Counted from the stretch's first letter, positions 17,612 through 27,483 are shown. The stretch: DNA of 64,000 nt from Rhizobium sp. BK196 (GCF_014193255.1 NZ_JACHZB010000003.1:1-64000), one strand, 5' to 3'. Translations and numbers: made by a program. The notes: generated from the letters alone by a model not told the origin.

Positions 17612-18370
17612 ATGGCCTTCTTCTCCAAAACGCTCACCGCGCTGGCGCTTGCAGCCTCTATCGCACTTCCGGCTCAGGCATTTGCATTCGATGACCAGCA
17701 GAAGAAGGAACTGGGTGAATTCATCAAGCAGTATCTGATCGAGAATCCGGAGATCATGCTCGAGGTGCAGGACGCGCTGCAAAAAAAGCAGCAGATGGCC
17801 CAGCAGGTGAAGGCCACCATGGCGATCGAGAACAATACGGACGGGATCTTCGATTCAAAAAATGACGTGACGCTCGGCAACCCGAAAGGCGATGTCACCG
17901 TCGTTGAGTTCTTCGACTATAATTGCACTTATTGCCGCCACGCCCTGCCCGACATGCAGGCGCTCCTGAAGAAGGACAAGAATGTCCGCTTTGTGCTGAA
18001 GGAGTTTCCGATTCTCGGGCCGGATTCGGTCGCGGCACATCGCGTGGCGGATGCCTTCCGCCGGCTTGCGCCGGAAAAGTACGGCGATTTCCACGTAGCG
18101 CTGCTCGGCAGCGACGGCCGCGCCTCCGAGGACACCGCAATCCAGGTCGCCTCTTCCCTCGGCGTCGGTGAAGACAAGATCCGCGCCGAGATGAAAAAGA
18201 GCCCGAACGATGACATCGTGCAGGCGACCTATCAGCTCGCCGCCAATCTCGGCATCAGCGGTACCCCATCTTATGTGATCGGAAACGAAATGGTGCCCGG
18301 CGCCGTCGGCATCGACGATCTTGAAGCCAAGGTAAAGAACATGCGGGCCTGCGGCAAGACGAGCTGCTGA
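17612..18370 (+). CDS. DsbA-family thiol-disulfide oxidoreductase, periplasmic
   Basis: 252 residues. Signal peptide (LALAASIALPAQAFA, cut near residue 25), a helical N-terminal extension of about 60 residues, then a thioredoxin fold with the DsbA helical insert. Active site CTYC (Cys105 and Cys108), cis-Pro in GTPSYVIG. Two extra Cys sit at the very C-terminus (RACGKTSC). The type is the Com1/DsbA-like group common in alphaproteobacteria, oxidising or isomerising disulfides in exported proteins. It is followed by aroQ-accB-accC, a familiar alphaproteobacterial order. Confidence 0.92.
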   Translation: MAFFSKTLTALALAASIALPAQAFAFDDQQKKELGEFIKQYLIENPEIMLEVQDALQKKQQMAQQVKATMAIENNTDGIFDSKNDVTLGNPKGDVTVVEFFDYNCTYCRHALPDMQALLKKDKNVRFVLKEFPILGPDSVAAHRVADAFRRLAPEKYGDFHVALLGSDGRASEDTAIQVASSLGVGEDKIRAEMKKSPNDDIVQATYQLAANLGISGTPSYVIGNEMVPGAVGIDDLEAKVKNMRACGKTSC

Positions 18371-18614
18371 ACCTGCGCCCATCAAATCGCCTAAATCGAA
18401 GCGTTTCAGCCATGTGGACAAACATGGCGCGACGTCCCCTGCCGATTCTGTAAGGGCTTTCAATAAGTCCGCGTGGAGTCTATAGGTGGCGCTCGCGCAT
18501 TCCCGTGCCTTTGCTGCCAACAGCTGGGCATCTGACGCGATGAATACATTGAACCGCGTAGCGGTCGCTTGATTCCAAGAGAATCAAGAGCCACTGCGCC
18601 AGACGGAACATTCG
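18371..18614 (+). promoter_or_regulatory. Leader region of aroQ with two small hairpins
   Basis: 244 bases with no supported gene. A 5-bp hairpin ACCGC / GCGGT lies at 18552-18565, and a perfect 8-bp stem CTTGATTC / GAATCAAG with a 5-base loop at 18568-18588. The second is 26 bases before the aroQ start. No U tract follows, so these are not terminators. A leader role is possible but unproven. Confidence 0.4.
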
Positions 18615-19052
18615 ATGACGCAAACGATCTTTGTCCTGAACGGGCCAAACCTGAATATGCTGGGCAAGCGAGAACCTGGCATCTATGGCGGCAAGACGCT
18701 CAAGGACATTGAGGCGGACTGCAAGGTTGCGGGCCGCGAACTCGGTTTCGACATCGACTTCCGCCAAAGCAATCACGAAGGCACGCTGGTGGACTGGTTT
18801 CACGAGGCGGACGAAAAGGCCGCCGGCGTTGCCATCAATGCAGGCGCCTATACGCATACGTCGGTCGCGCTGCACGATGCGATCCGTGCCATTTCCATTC
18901 CCGTCATCGAGCTCCACATATCCAACGTGCATGCACGGGAAGAATTCCGCCACAAGTCGATGATCGCACCCGCATGCAAGGGCGTGATCTGCGGCTTCGG
19001 GTCTCACAGCTACATCCTGGCGCTGCACGCGCTGAAGAACATCACGGCATAA
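18615..19052 (+). CDS. aroQ: 3-dehydroquinate dehydratase, type II
   Basis: 145 residues, full length for type II enzymes. Signature GPNLNMLGKREPGIYG with catalytic Tyr24, RQSNHEGTLVDW, INAGAYTHTS and ELHISNVHAREEFRHKS with the catalytic His. It forms a dodecamer in known homologues and removes water from 3-dehydroquinate in the shikimate pathway. It is followed 21 bases later by accB, likely one transcript aroQ-accB-accC-aat. Confidence 0.97.
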   Translation: MTQTIFVLNGPNLNMLGKREPGIYGGKTLKDIEADCKVAGRELGFDIDFRQSNHEGTLVDWFHEADEKAAGVAINAGAYTHTSVALHDAIRAISIPVIELHISNVHAREEFRHKSMIAPACKGVICGFGSHSYILALHALKNITA

Positions 19053-19073
19053 GAAGAAGACAGGGCAACACTC

Positions 19074-19556
19074 ATGGCTGACAAGAAATCCGGTATCGAT
19101 CAGGCACTGATCCGCGATCTCGCCAATATCCTCAAGGACACGGATCTGACCGAGATCGAAGTCGAACAGGAAGATCTGCGGATCCGCGTTTCGCGCGCAG
19201 GCACGACCCAGTATATCCAGGCGCCGATCGCCGCCCCTGCCTATGCGGCACCTGCCGCTGCCGCCGCAGCAGCCCCCGTCGCGGCAGCAGCTGCCCCGGC
19301 TGCCGTTGCAGGCCGCAACCCAGCAAATACGGTCAACGCGCCGATGGTCGGCACGGCCTACATGGCGCCGGCTCCGGGCGCGCGCGCCTTCATCGAAATC
19401 GGTACGACGGTCAAGGAAGGCCAGACGCTCCTCATCATCGAAGCGATGAAGACGATGAACCAGATTCCTTCGCCGAGGTCCGGCAAGGTCACGGAAATCC
19501 TTGTCGAAGACGGTTCGCCCGTCGAATACGGTCAGGCGCTCGTCGTCATCGAATAA
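19074..19556 (+). CDS. accB: Biotin carboxyl carrier protein of acetyl-CoA carboxylase
   Basis: 160 residues. N-terminal helical domain, an Ala/Pro-rich linker (about 55-85), then the biotinyl domain with EAMKTMN, biotinylated Lys126. It carries carboxybiotin between AccC and AccAD in the first step of fatty-acid synthesis. Directly upstream of accC with a 10-base gap. Confidence 0.97.
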   Translation: MADKKSGIDQALIRDLANILKDTDLTEIEVEQEDLRIRVSRAGTTQYIQAPIAAPAYAAPAAAAAAAPVAAAAAPAAVAGRNPANTVNAPMVGTAYMAPAPGARAFIEIGTTVKEGQTLLIIEAMKTMNQIPSPRSGKVTEILVEDGSPVEYGQALVVIE

Positions 19557-19566
19557 GGCGTTGCCA

Positions 19567-20919
19567 ATGATCTCCAAGATCCTCATAGCCAATCGCGGCG
19601 AGATTGCCCTTCGCGTGCTGCGCGCCTGCAAGGAACTCGGCATCGCAAGCGTTGCCGTGCATTCGACGGCGGATGCCGACGCCATGCATGTGCGCCTCGC
19701 TGATGAGAGTGTGTGCATCGGCCCGCCGCCGTCGCGCGAAAGCTATCTTAACATCCACCAGATCGTCGCTGCCTGCGAGATCACAGGGGCTGATGCCGTG
19801 CATCCGGGTTATGGCTTCCTGTCGGAGAACGCCAAGTTCGCCGATATTCTCGAAGCGCACGGCATTACCTTCATCGGCCCGACGGCGGAACATATCCGCA
19901 TCATGGGCGACAAGATCACCGCCAAGACGACGGCGCAGGAACTTGGCATTCCCGTCGTTCCCGGCTCCGACGGCGAAGTGAAGACCGAAGAGGATGCGCT
20001 GAAGACGGCTGCCTATATCGGGTATCCGGTGCTGATCAAGGCAACGGCCGGCGGCGGCGGACGCGGAATGAAGGTCGCCAAGACCGAAGCCGACCTGATC
20101 GAAGCCTGGTCGACCGCCCGCACCGAGGCCGCCGCCGCCTTCGGCAACGACGCCGTCTACATGGAAAAGTACCTCGAAAAGCCGCGCCACATCGAAATAC
20201 AGGTATTCGGTGATGGCGAGGGGAACGCGATCCATCTCGGCGAACGCGACTGCTCGCTTCAGCGTCGTCACCAGAAGGTCTGGGAAGAAGCCAATTCTCC
20301 GGCGCTCAACGTCGAACAGCGCATGAAGATCGGCCAGATCTGCGCCGACGCGATGAAGAAGCTGAAATATCGCGGCGCCGGAACGATTGAGTTCCTCTAC
20401 GAAAATGGCGAGTTCTATTTCATCGAAATGAATACTCGCCTGCAGGTGGAGCATCCGGTCACCGAAGCCATCACCGGCATAGACCTCGTGCACGAACAGA
20501 TCCGCGTTGCCTCCGGCGGCGGTCTGTCGGTCACGCAGGAGGAAGTGCACTTCCAGGGTCATGCCATCGAATGCCGCATCAATGCCGAGGACGCACGCAC
20601 CTTCGTGCCGTCACCCGGCACGATCACGCATTTCCATGCACCGGGCGGTCTTGGCGTACGCATCGATTCCGGCGCCTATCAGGGCTACAGGATCCCGCCT
20701 TATTACGACAGCCTCATCGGCAAGCTGATTGTCCATGGCCGTACGCGCGTCGAATGCATGATGCGCCTGCGCCGTGCGCTCGATGAATTTGTCGTTGACG
20801 GCATCAAGACAACGCTGCCACTGTTCCAGGATCTCGTTTCCAACCAGGATATCGCCAACGGCGACTATGATATCCATTGGCTGGAAAAGTATCTCGCCAA
20901 CAGCAAGCCGGCAGCATAG
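19567..20919 (+). CDS. accC: Biotin carboxylase subunit of acetyl-CoA carboxylase
   Basis: 450 residues from [14 protein letters not shown] at 19567; an in-frame upstream codon at 19501 lies inside accB and is rejected. ATP-grasp enzyme: GGGGRGMK loop, [38 protein letters not shown] and the C-terminal biotin-carboxylase domain. It carboxylates biotin on AccB with bicarbonate and ATP. Confidence 0.98.
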   Translation: MISKILIANRGEIALRVLRACKELGIASVAVHSTADADAMHVRLADESVCIGPPPSRESYLNIHQIVAACEITGADAVHPGYGFLSENAKFADILEAHGITFIGPTAEHIRIMGDKITAKTTAQELGIPVVPGSDGEVKTEEDALKTAAYIGYPVLIKATAGGGGRGMKVAKTEADLIEAWSTARTEAAAAFGNDAVYMEKYLEKPRHIEIQVFGDGEGNAIHLGERDCSLQRRHQKVWEEANSPALNVEQRMKIGQICADAMKKLKYRGAGTIEFLYENGEFYFIEMNTRLQVEHPVTEAITGIDLVHEQIRVASGGGLSVTQEEVHFQGHAIECRINAEDARTFVPSPGTITHFHAPGGLGVRIDSGAYQGYRIPPYYDSLIGKLIVHGRTRVECMMRLRRALDEFVVDGIKTTLPLFQDLVSNQDIANGDYDIHWLEKYLANSKPAA

Positions 20920-20925
20920 GACAGA

Positions 20926-21543
20926 ATGGCAGGAGCGCGCAGGAAATCACCAGGTATTACCCCGGAGATCCTCCTGCGCGCCTATTCAATCGGTCTCTTC
21001 CCCATGGCCGAATCCGCCGACGATCCGGAAATCTTCTGGGTCGAACCCGATATCCGCGGCGTACTGCCGCTCGACGATCGTTTCCACGTTTCCAAAAGTC
21101 TTCGAAAGACGATTCGGCAAAAGCCCTTCGAGATCCGCTTCAACAGCGCCTTCGATGCCGTCATGACCGCTTGCGCGCAGGAGACGGCCGATCGTCCGAG
21201 TACCTGGATCAACGAGACGATCCGAACGCTCTACTCGGCCCTGCACCGCATGGGCCATGCCCACTCTGTCGAGGCCTGGGATGGCGATGAACTCGTTGGC
21301 GGCCTCTATGGTGTTTCTCTCGGCTCCGCCTTCTTTGGGGAAAGTATGTTCTCGCGCCGCACCGACGCTTCGAAAATCTGTCTCGTCCATCTCGTCGAGC
21401 ACCTGAGGCGGCAGCACTTCACCCTGCTCGACACGCAATTCACGACAGAGCATCTCAAAACATTCGGGGCGCTCGACGTGCCGAAAGCGGACTACGCGCT
21501 GATGCTCGCCGCGGCGATGGAATCGCCGCACCTAAAGTTTTAA
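20926..21543 (+). CDS. aat: Leucyl/phenylalanyl-tRNA-protein transferase
   Basis: 205 residues, one Aat domain. Signature [23 protein letters not shown] near the start, the [21 protein letters not shown] core, and a C-terminal stretch [17 protein letters not shown]. It attaches Leu or Phe to N-terminal Arg or Lys, marking proteins for ClpAP. Only 6 bases after accC, so co-transcribed. The order accC-aat-(DUF2155)-(NDUFA12) is conserved in Rhizobiales. Confidence 0.95.
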   Translation: MAGARRKSPGITPEILLRAYSIGLFPMAESADDPEIFWVEPDIRGVLPLDDRFHVSKSLRKTIRQKPFEIRFNSAFDAVMTACAQETADRPSTWINETIRTLYSALHRMGHAHSVEAWDGDELVGGLYGVSLGSAFFGESMFSRRTDASKICLVHLVEHLRRQHFTLLDTQFTTEHLKTFGALDVPKADYALMLAAAMESPHLKF

Positions 21544-21617
21544 GGTTGAATTCTTCATCCTTGCGTTGATTTTCTGGCAGCCCTGATTAAGGTCAGAACG
21601 CAACGGAGGGTGAAATC

Positions 21618-22547
21618 TTGAATCGATATTTTATGGCAGCGATCCTGCTCGCCATGGCTGCCGGAGCAGCCGATGCCCGCCCCTATCAGGACATGTTTCC
21701 GAACAGAACGGATTTCTCAGATCAAGAGAAACCGCTTCTGGAGAAGCTCGACTTCCAACAGGGAGCGATCAAGCTGCCGGCTGCGAAGGCGACGCTGAAC
21801 GTACCGGACGGGTTCTATTATCTCAGCCCTGAAGATACGAAGACCGTGCTCGTCGATATCTGGGGAAACCCGCCGGGGTCGGCGGCTGATGCGCTGGGTA
21901 TGCTATTTCCTGCGCAATATTCGCCGACTGATGTCGGATCATGGGGTTCGGTCGTCGAATTCAGCGCGGATGGATATGTATCGGATGCCGACGCAGCGAC
22001 GATCGACTACGATGAATTGCTGCAGAACATCAAGGAGTCGATTGCGGAAAGCAATACCGAACGACAGAAGCAGGGCTTTCCGACGGTGACACTCGTCGGC
22101 TGGGCTTCTGCCCCGCATTACGACCAATCCGCACACGCCCTGCACTGGGCACGCGATTTGGTGTTCAACGAGAATGGAAACACGCAGCATACACTGAACT
22201 ATTCCGTGCGCACGCTGGGCCGTGAGGGAGTCTTTCAGTTCGACTTCGTTGCCGGTCTCGAACAGTTGAAGGAAATCGAGACCGCCGTCCCGACCGTGAC
22301 CAAGCTCGTCCAGTTCGACAAGGGAATGGCCTATAGCGATCACGTGGATGGCGACAAGATCGCTGCCTACGGGATGGCAGGCATGATCGCTGCAGGCGCT
22401 GGCGCCAAGGTTGCCGCGAAGATCGGGCTGCTAGCAATCGCCGCTGCCTTCCTCAAGAAGGCCTGGATCCTCGTCTTTGTGGTATTTGGCGGGGCGGTCG
22501 GTTTCGTGAAGAAACTTTTCACCGGCAACAAAACGCCCAACGCATAG
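21618..22547 (+). CDS. DUF2167 family membrane protein
   Basis: 309 residues from TTG at 21618, preceded by GGAGGG; ATG at 21633 is an alternative. Signal peptide (AAILLAMAAGAADA), a periplasmic DUF2167 domain (FYYLSPEDTKTVLVDIWGNPP, WGSVVEFSADGYVSD, LVGWASAPHYD, HALHWAR), and at the C-terminus two hydrophobic segments (about 250-300). The family is uncharacterised and widespread in Proteobacteria. It follows the aat gene but has its own strong ribosome site. Confidence 0.9.
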   Translation: MNRYFMAAILLAMAAGAADARPYQDMFPNRTDFSDQEKPLLEKLDFQQGAIKLPAAKATLNVPDGFYYLSPEDTKTVLVDIWGNPPGSAADALGMLFPAQYSPTDVGSWGSVVEFSADGYVSDADAATIDYDELLQNIKESIAESNTERQKQGFPTVTLVGWASAPHYDQSAHALHWARDLVFNENGNTQHTLNYSVRTLGREGVFQFDFVAGLEQLKEIETAVPTVTKLVQFDKGMAYSDHVDGDKIAAYGMAGMIAAGAGAKVAAKIGLLAIAAAFLKKAWILVFVVFGGAVGFVKKLFTGNKTPNA

Positions 22548-22669
22548 CGACCAGCATCAGCAGGCGTGTCGCATCGAACGGATTTTATGCGGCACGCACA
22601 CGGCGCCGCCATCATCTTGCTATAAATAGTTATTTGCAGCTGAAAGCCCGGTCGATCAGGCGCGTGTCC

Positions 22670-23110
22670 TTACTTGGCGCCGGCGCTGTCCGGAGGCGGG
22701 ACGTCCGAGCTCTGCTTGCAGTCCTTCAGCCAGACGTCATAGATCGGATGCTCGACTGCGTTGAGGCCGGGACTGTCGGCGAACATCCAGCCGGTGAATA
22801 TGCGGCGGATCTTGCGGTCCAGTGTGATCTCGTCGACTTCGACGAAACCATCGATCTTCTGGGCTTCCGACTGGTCGCGCGAATAGCAGGCCTTCGGCGT
22901 CACCTGCAGGGCGCCGAACTGGACCGTTTCGTTGACATACACGTCGAAAGTGGTGATGCGGCCGGTGATCTTGTCGAGGCCAGAGAAGACGGCGACCGGA
23001 TTGTCAATGCGGGCAGCCTGTGCCTGATTGGAAAGAAGCCCGGCGGACAGCGCCAATAGCGATACAGCTCCCGCAGCCGGCAGGACCGTGTTTCGCAGGG
23101 AAAGCTTCAT
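22670..23110 (-). CDS. DUF2155 domain-containing exported protein
   Basis: 146 residues from ATG at 23110. Signal peptide (LPAAGAVSLLALSAGLLSNQAQA), then a DUF2155 domain with FSGLDKITGRITTFDVYVNE, GALQVTPKACYSR and FTGWMFADSPGLNAVEHPIYDVWL. The tail is Pro/Asp-rich. The frame extends upstream to 23191 but without signal character. The gene follows an NDUFA12-type gene on the same strand, an arrangement conserved in alphaproteobacteria. Function unknown; an envelope protein linked to respiration is only a guess from context. Confidence 0.9.
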   Translation of the reverse strand: MKLSLRNTVLPAAGAVSLLALSAGLLSNQAQAARIDNPVAVFSGLDKITGRITTFDVYVNETVQFGALQVTPKACYSRDQSEAQKIDGFVEVDEITLDRKIRRIFTGWMFADSPGLNAVEHPIYDVWLKDCKQSSDVPPPDSAGAK

Positions 23111-23227
23111 ATCTACCCGTCTCCAGCACATATCAGGTTCATGGCCACAGCAATTGCGGCCAACCTGCGGGTAAAGGTCAATTGTGGCCAAAGCGCGGGG
23201 CAGGACCCGCCGTCAGATGCTCGACGC

Positions 23228-23623
23228 TCAGTTGCCCGGCGTCCATGCGTCGTAGTCGCCGGTCACGCGCGGACGTTCGCCGGCAGCCGAGAGCGAACCC
23301 GGCGGACGGTAGGCCTGCGGCGAGCCCGTGGGGTTGGCGCGGTGCGGCTTCTGCCATTCCTTGGCGACGTAGTTTTCCTTGGATGGCGGAACGTCGGTCC
23401 GGTGGTGCATCCAGCCGTGCCAGCCTGGAGGAATGGCGGAGGCTTCGGCGTAACCGCTGTAGATCACCCAGCGCTTCGGCAGACCATAGGAGGAAAGACC
23501 GCCTTCGTAATAAACATTGCCCAACTCGTCTTCACCAACCCGCTTGAAGCCACGAAGGGCGAACAGCGTGCCGAAGGTGTAATTGTTCCACCAGGTGAAG
23601 GTGTGCAACAGGAACTTGATCAT
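23228..23623 (-). CDS. NDUFA12-family NADH:ubiquinone oxidoreductase accessory subunit
   Basis: 131 residues. Matches the NDUFA12 (B17.2) family: TFGTLFALRGFKRVGEDELGN, YYEGG, PKRWVIYSGYAEASAIPPGW, WMHHRTDVPPS. In mitochondria and alphaproteobacteria this is a supernumerary subunit of complex I at the matrix/cytoplasmic arm. The nuo operon is not in the window. Start ATG at 23623. Confidence 0.94.
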   Translation of the reverse strand: MIKFLLHTFTWWNNYTFGTLFALRGFKRVGEDELGNVYYEGGLSSYGLPKRWVIYSGYAEASAIPPGWHGWMHHRTDVPPSKENYVAKEWQKPHRANPTGSPQAYRPPGSLSAAGERPRVTGDYDAWTPGN

Positions 23624-23725
23624 GTCTTTTCCTCGTGGCCGCAGGACGCGGACGAAAGCAGATAGGCTTTTTCGCTTATGCCGCCGCCAAGCCGAATTGT
23701 CCAGTGATTCCCGCCGAAACTGCGG

Positions 23726-24193
23726 TCATTTGAGCGCCATCTTGAAACCAAGATGCGACGGCTTGAAGCCCAGCCTTTCATAGAAACGATGGGCATCCTT
23801 GCGTGCCGCATTCGATGTCAGTTGGACGAGCCGTACGCCGCGACCTTTCGCCTCGGCGATGGCAAATTCGATCATCCGCGCGCCGATGCCCTGCCCGCGC
23901 ATATCGGCACGCGTCTGCACCGCCTCGATGATCATGGCGGATGAGCCGCGTGCATTGAGCGAGGTGGTGATCATCGTCTGGAAGGTGCCGACTACGTCAC
24001 CGTCCCGCTCTGCAACGTGAAGCGTCTGGTTGGAAGACGCCGTGATCGTCGCGAAAGCGCCGGCATAATCCAGATAGGCCTCGGGATCGGTGGTATCACC
24101 ATGACCGCCGAGAGGATCGGCGGCAAACATCGCAATCAAGGCGGGCAGATCGCTTTCACGCGCTTCACGAATGATGATGTCACCAGATCGCAT
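23726..24193 (-). CDS. GNAT-family N-acetyltransferase
   Basis: 155 residues from MRSGDIIIREARESD at 24193; the open frame upstream to 24355 overlaps the next gene. GNAT fold with the acetyl-CoA loop RADMRGQGIGARMIEFA and a C-terminal RFYERLGF. A single base separates its start from the stop of the upstream GNAT gene, so the two are one operon. Substrate unknown. Confidence 0.9.
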   Translation of the reverse strand: MRSGDIIIREARESDLPALIAMFAADPLGGHGDTTDPEAYLDYAGAFATITASSNQTLHVAERDGDVVGTFQTMITTSLNARGSSAMIIEAVQTRADMRGQGIGARMIEFAIAEAKGRGVRLVQLTSNAARKDAHRFYERLGFKPSHLGFKMALK

Positions 24194-24194
24194 A

Positions 24195-24701
24195 TCAGTG
24201 GAACTCAAGCGCCTTTTCGAAGACCAGCGTTGGAATGCCGGACTGGTCGGGGCTATTGTTCTCGTTACGGCCGGCCTCAACGAAACCAAGTCGTTCATAA
24301 AAATGGACAGCTTCTTGGTTGTGAACCTCGACTTCCAGCCGCATGATTTCCGCATCCGGGAAGCAGGTTTCGAGTTCGGCGAATATATCGCGGCCGATGC
24401 CCTGGCGTTGCAGATCTGGTTTCACGTAGAGAAGATGCAGCGTGACGGTCTTTGTCATCTCGGATGACATCGCCGCGTAACCGACGCCACCGATATCCCG
24501 GCCGTCATCGGCGACCAGGAATTCGGCATTTTTCTTCGCCAGGCGCGCCTTCAGCGCAGCCGGCGAAAAGAGATGGGCAACGAGTTCGTTGACCTTTGCA
24601 ACGCCGTGGCTCGCGTCATAGGCCGCGTGGAAGCTCTCGACCAGCAACGCACGGACCTTCTCAAGATCGCGCTCGCTGGCCGTACGGACGAAATAAACCA
24701 A
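24195..24701 (-). CDS. GNAT-family N-acetyltransferase
   Basis: 168 residues from TTG at 24701, chosen because GAGGAG lies 7 bases upstream; a GTG at 24743 gives 14 more residues and no ribosome site. GNAT motifs: VGGVGYAAM-like beta strands, LYVKPDLQRQGIGRDIFAEL (acetyl-CoA loop) and HFYERLGFVEAGRNE. It lies 65 bases from gatB on the same strand and is coupled to the following GNAT gene. Substrate unknown. Confidence 0.9.
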   Translation of the reverse strand: MVYFVRTASERDLEKVRALLVESFHAAYDASHGVAKVNELVAHLFSPAALKARLAKKNAEFLVADDGRDIGGVGYAAMSSEMTKTVTLHLLYVKPDLQRQGIGRDIFAELETCFPDAEIMRLEVEVHNQEAVHFYERLGFVEAGRNENNSPDQSGIPTLVFEKALEFH

Positions 24702-24766
24702 GACCTTCTCCTCGCGGCATCGGTATTCCGAAAACCGCTTCACACCCCTCGGCCAAGGCCGTTGGC

Positions 24767-26272
24767 TTATTCTTCCACAATACCGAGTTTGGCCTTGACG
24801 AGAGCCTGCACGGCCTGCGGGTTGGCCTTTCCGCCGGTCGCCTTCATCACCTGACCGACGAACCAGCCTGCAAGCGTCGGCTTTGCCTTGACCTTGGCAA
24901 CCTGATCCGGGTTGGCGGCGATGATTTCATCGACGGCCTTTTCGATCGCGCCTGTATCCGTCACCTGCTTCAGGCCGCGGCTTTCAACGATCTCGGCGGG
25001 GTCGCCGCCTTCGTTGAGGATGATTTCGAAAACATCCTTGGCGATCTTGCCGGAAATGGTCTCTGCCTTGATGAGGTCGATGATGCCGCCGAGCTGCGTC
25101 GGAGAGACCGGCGTTTCCTCGATGTCCTTGCCGGTGCGGTTCAAGGCACCGAGCAAGTCGTTGATGACCCAATTGGCGGCCGCTTTGCCGTCACGGCCTT
25201 CGGCAACGGCTTCAAAGTAATCTGCAATCGCCTTTTCGGAAACGAGAACCGAGGCGTCGTAGATCGACAGGCCGAGTTCGCGCACGAAGCGCTCCTTCTT
25301 GTCGTCCGGCAGCTCCGGCAGGTGATCAGCCAGCTCCTTGACGAAAGCATCGTCGAATTCGAGCGGCAGCAGATCAGGGTCGGGGAAGTAGCGGTAGTCA
25401 TGCGCGTCTTCTTTGGTGCGCATGGACCGCGTCTCACCCTTGTTCGGGTCGAACAGGCGGGTTTCCTGATCGATCGTGCCGCCATCCTCAAGAATACCGA
25501 TCTGGCGGCGGGCTTCGTATTCGATCGCCTGGCCGATGAAGCGGATCGAGTTGACATTCTTGATTTCGCAACGCGTTCCGAAGGGCTCGCCCGGACGGCG
25601 CACGGAGACGTTAACGTCGGCGCGCATGGAGCCTTCGTCCATGTTGCCGTCGCAGGTGCCGAGGTAGCGTACGATGGAGCGCAACTTCGTCATGTAGGCC
25701 TTGGCCTCATCGGAGGTGCGCATATCCGGCTTGGAGACGATTTCCATCAGCGCAACGCCGGAACGATTCAGGTCCACATAAGACATGGTCGGATGCTGGT
25801 CGTGCATCGACTTGCCGGCGTCCTGTTCCAGATGCAGGCGCTCGATGCCGATCTCGATATCCTCGAACTGTCCCTGACGGTCCGGGCCGAGCGATATAAC
25901 GATCTTGCCTTCCCCGACGATCGGGTCCTTGTACTGGGAGATCTGGTAGCCCTGCGGCAGGTCCGGATAGAAATAGTTCTTGCGGTCGAAGACCGAGCGC
26001 TTGTTGATCTCAGCCTTCAGGCCGAGGCCGGTGCGCACGGCCTGCTTGACGCATTCCTCGTTGATGACGGGCAGCATGCCGGGCATGGCCGCATCGACGA
26101 GCGAGACATTCGAATTCTGCGGCTTGCCGAATTCCGTCGAAGCGCCGGAGAAAAGCTTGGAATTGGAGAGCACCTGGGCATGGACTTCCATGCCAATGAT
26201 GACTTCCCAATCGCCAGTGGCGCCGGGGATATAACGTTTCGGATCAGGCGTGCGAACGTCGACAATGGTCAT
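24767..26272 (-). CDS. gatB: Aspartyl/glutamyl-tRNA amidotransferase subunit B
   Basis: 501 residues from [13 protein letters not shown] at 26272. Kinase-like core with [36 protein letters not shown] and [17 protein letters not shown], then a C-terminal YqeY-like tail domain ([19 protein letters not shown]). It phosphorylates Glu-tRNA(Gln) or Asp-tRNA(Asn) and, with GatC and GatA, amidates it. Unusually it is about 3.5 kb away from gatCA, with GNAT, toxin-like and unknown genes between. Confidence 0.97.
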   Translation of the reverse strand: MTIVDVRTPDPKRYIPGATGDWEVIIGMEVHAQVLSNSKLFSGASTEFGKPQNSNVSLVDAAMPGMLPVINEECVKQAVRTGLGLKAEINKRSVFDRKNYFYPDLPQGYQISQYKDPIVGEGKIVISLGPDRQGQFEDIEIGIERLHLEQDAGKSMHDQHPTMSYVDLNRSGVALMEIVSKPDMRTSDEAKAYMTKLRSIVRYLGTCDGNMDEGSMRADVNVSVRRPGEPFGTRCEIKNVNSIRFIGQAIEYEARRQIGILEDGGTIDQETRLFDPNKGETRSMRTKEDAHDYRYFPDPDLLPLEFDDAFVKELADHLPELPDDKKERFVRELGLSIYDASVLVSEKAIADYFEAVAEGRDGKAAANWVINDLLGALNRTGKDIEETPVSPTQLGGIIDLIKAETISGKIAKDVFEIILNEGGDPAEIVESRGLKQVTDTGAIEKAVDEIIAANPDQVAKVKAKPTLAGWFVGQVMKATGGKANPQAVQALVKAKLGIVEE

Positions 26273-26349
26273 GAGATGCTCTTCGAAGGCTGTTCTTTTC
26301 AACAGGTGAGGTAAAGGAAATGGCCTGCAGGTGCAAGGCTTTCGGCAGC

Positions 26350-26859
26350 CTAGAAACCCGGGCCGTAGCCTTCTTGCTCCTGCGGGCCGAGATGCTTGCT
26401 GAGACCGACTGACGGCACGTCGCGGTCGAGCTTCGGATTGTAGGCGACAGAAAGCCAGTGGATCGCGTAGCCGTGCTTCTGGAAGAAGGAGATCGCCTCT
26501 GTATTTCCAGAATGGGTCTGCATCGCCGCCTCCTCGAAGCCCTGTTCGAAAATATCAGACTCGATATGCTCCAGAAGTGCGGTGCCGAGCCCCTGACGAT
26601 TGAAGCTCGGATCGATCCAGAAGTCGGAAATGGTCTCGTCCAGTCCTTCGCGCGCGGCCCAGCCGGCAGCCTGCCCGTTCTGTTCGACGACTGTGATGGT
26701 CAGCCAGTTATTATCCACGAACGTTCGGAACGCGGTGCGGGCTCCATCCGTCATGGCGTCCGATTCGCCTATCAATGCCATCGCTCTTTGCCAGGCTCGC
26801 AAGCCGATTTCGCTCAAGAGCGCCGTGTCGCTTTCGCGGGCATTGCGAATGTGGATCAA
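26350..26859 (-). CDS. GNAT-family N-acetyltransferase
   Basis: 169 residues from TTG at 26859 with GGAGG five bases upstream; the longer frame to 26922 is less likely. GNAT features: [20 protein letters not shown] at the start, [25 protein letters not shown] (acetyl-CoA loop), [15 protein letters not shown]. It is divergent from the YjhX-type gene and lies upstream of gatB on the same strand. Substrate unknown. An antitoxin role like E. coli YjhQ is a hypothesis from context. Confidence 0.88.
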   Translation of the reverse strand: MIHIRNARESDTALLSEIGLRAWQRAMALIGESDAMTDGARTAFRTFVDNNWLTITVVEQNGQAAGWAAREGLDETISDFWIDPSFNRQGLGTALLEHIESDIFEQGFEEAAMQTHSGNTEAISFFQKHGYAIHWLSVAYNPKLDRDVPSVGLSKHLGPQEQEGYGPGF

Positions 26860-27180
26860 TGGCACCTCCGCGTTACTGCAGAGAGTAGACCATTGAGTCG
26901 GGCAATTTTCCAGTCCTTGCAAGGAGATGAAGAAGCGAAAGCAATATTATCGGCGGCTTTTTTGTTTCGCTGCGCCCGCTTGACCGAATTGTGGTTGCTG
27001 ATAAAAAGCCCGTCAGAGGTGTTTTATGTCTAACCTGCCTGAGACCCGGTAAAGGCCCTGCCCGCAAGCACAGCCTCGCGCGCATGGGCCAGAAAAACGA
27101 AGCCGCGGCGTATCGTGTAAACCCGAGCGCCAAATCGTTTTCCTGCGCCTTCCTGAAGGCGCGTTTCTGGATCAACAGCA
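26860..27180 (+). promoter_or_regulatory. Divergent intergenic region upstream of yjhX-type gene
   Basis: 321 bases with no supported gene. An inverted repeat, GCGCCTTC and GAAGGCGC with a 2-base centre (27145-27162), ends 18 bases before the yjhX start and would suit an operator or a hairpin near the ribosome site. An AT-rich stretch at about 26930-27010 may hold the promoters. Confidence 0.45.
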
Positions 27181-27438
27181 ATGGATATCTCGCGCGCAGA
27201 ACAGCGCATCCTGCACCTTATGGCCCAGGGCGGCCGTATCGAAATCACCCGAGACGACAACAAAAAGATCGAAACGGTAAGTTGCTTCACCCGAGACGGC
27301 TGGGTCTATCCCGGCTTCGGCACGGAGCTTTTCCGCAAGCTGAAACGGCTGAAGGCAATCAAATCTTCCGCCGGCCAGCCCTATCGGATCACCGAAAGGG
27401 GACTGAAGCTCGTCAGGTCACAGCTCGATAACAGATAG
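27181..27438 (+). CDS. YjhX/TopAI-family toxin homologue
   Basis: 85 residues, the exact length of E. coli YjhX. Family features run throughout: ISRAEQRILHLMAQGGRI, CFTRDGW, FRKLKRLKAIKSSAGQPYRIT, and the C-terminal VRSQLDNR, which is near-identical in E. coli YjhX. In E. coli the protein (TopAI) binds topoisomerase I and is countered by YjhQ, a GNAT-family protein. Here no partner lies in the same operon, but a GNAT gene is divergent at 26350-26859 and another at 27852-28352. Many Rhizobiales carry lone copies, so a toxin role is unproven. The ribosome site is weak. Confidence 0.88.
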   Translation: MDISRAEQRILHLMAQGGRIEITRDDNKKIETVSCFTRDGWVYPGFGTELFRKLKRLKAIKSSAGQPYRITERGLKLVRSQLDNR

Positions 27439-27449
27439 GTCTGACAAAG

Positions 27450-27483
27450 CCTGGCCGTGCGGCGCCGTCGCCCTGCGGCCAGG
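27450..27483. terminator. Hairpin between convergent yjhX-type and unknown genes
   Basis: 8-bp stem CCTGGCCG / CGGCCAGG (27450-27457 and 27476-27483) with an 18-base partly structured loop, midway between two convergent stops. Neither side has a good U tract, so termination is likely but inefficient. Confidence 0.4.

Noticed and set aside
22564..22597. Terminator after the DUF2167 gene
   Set aside because: An 11-bp stem with one T-G pair is present, but neither strand has a U tract; kept out of the feature list.
24596..26314. 572-codon open frame antisense to gatB
   Set aside because: It is the shadow of GC-rich codon bias opposite gatB; no ribosome site, no family and a composition rich in Arg and Gly as expected of shadow frames. 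The same applies to long antisense frames opposite hom/aminotransferase (8280-9821), tig (39113-40549) and secDF (48104-49396).
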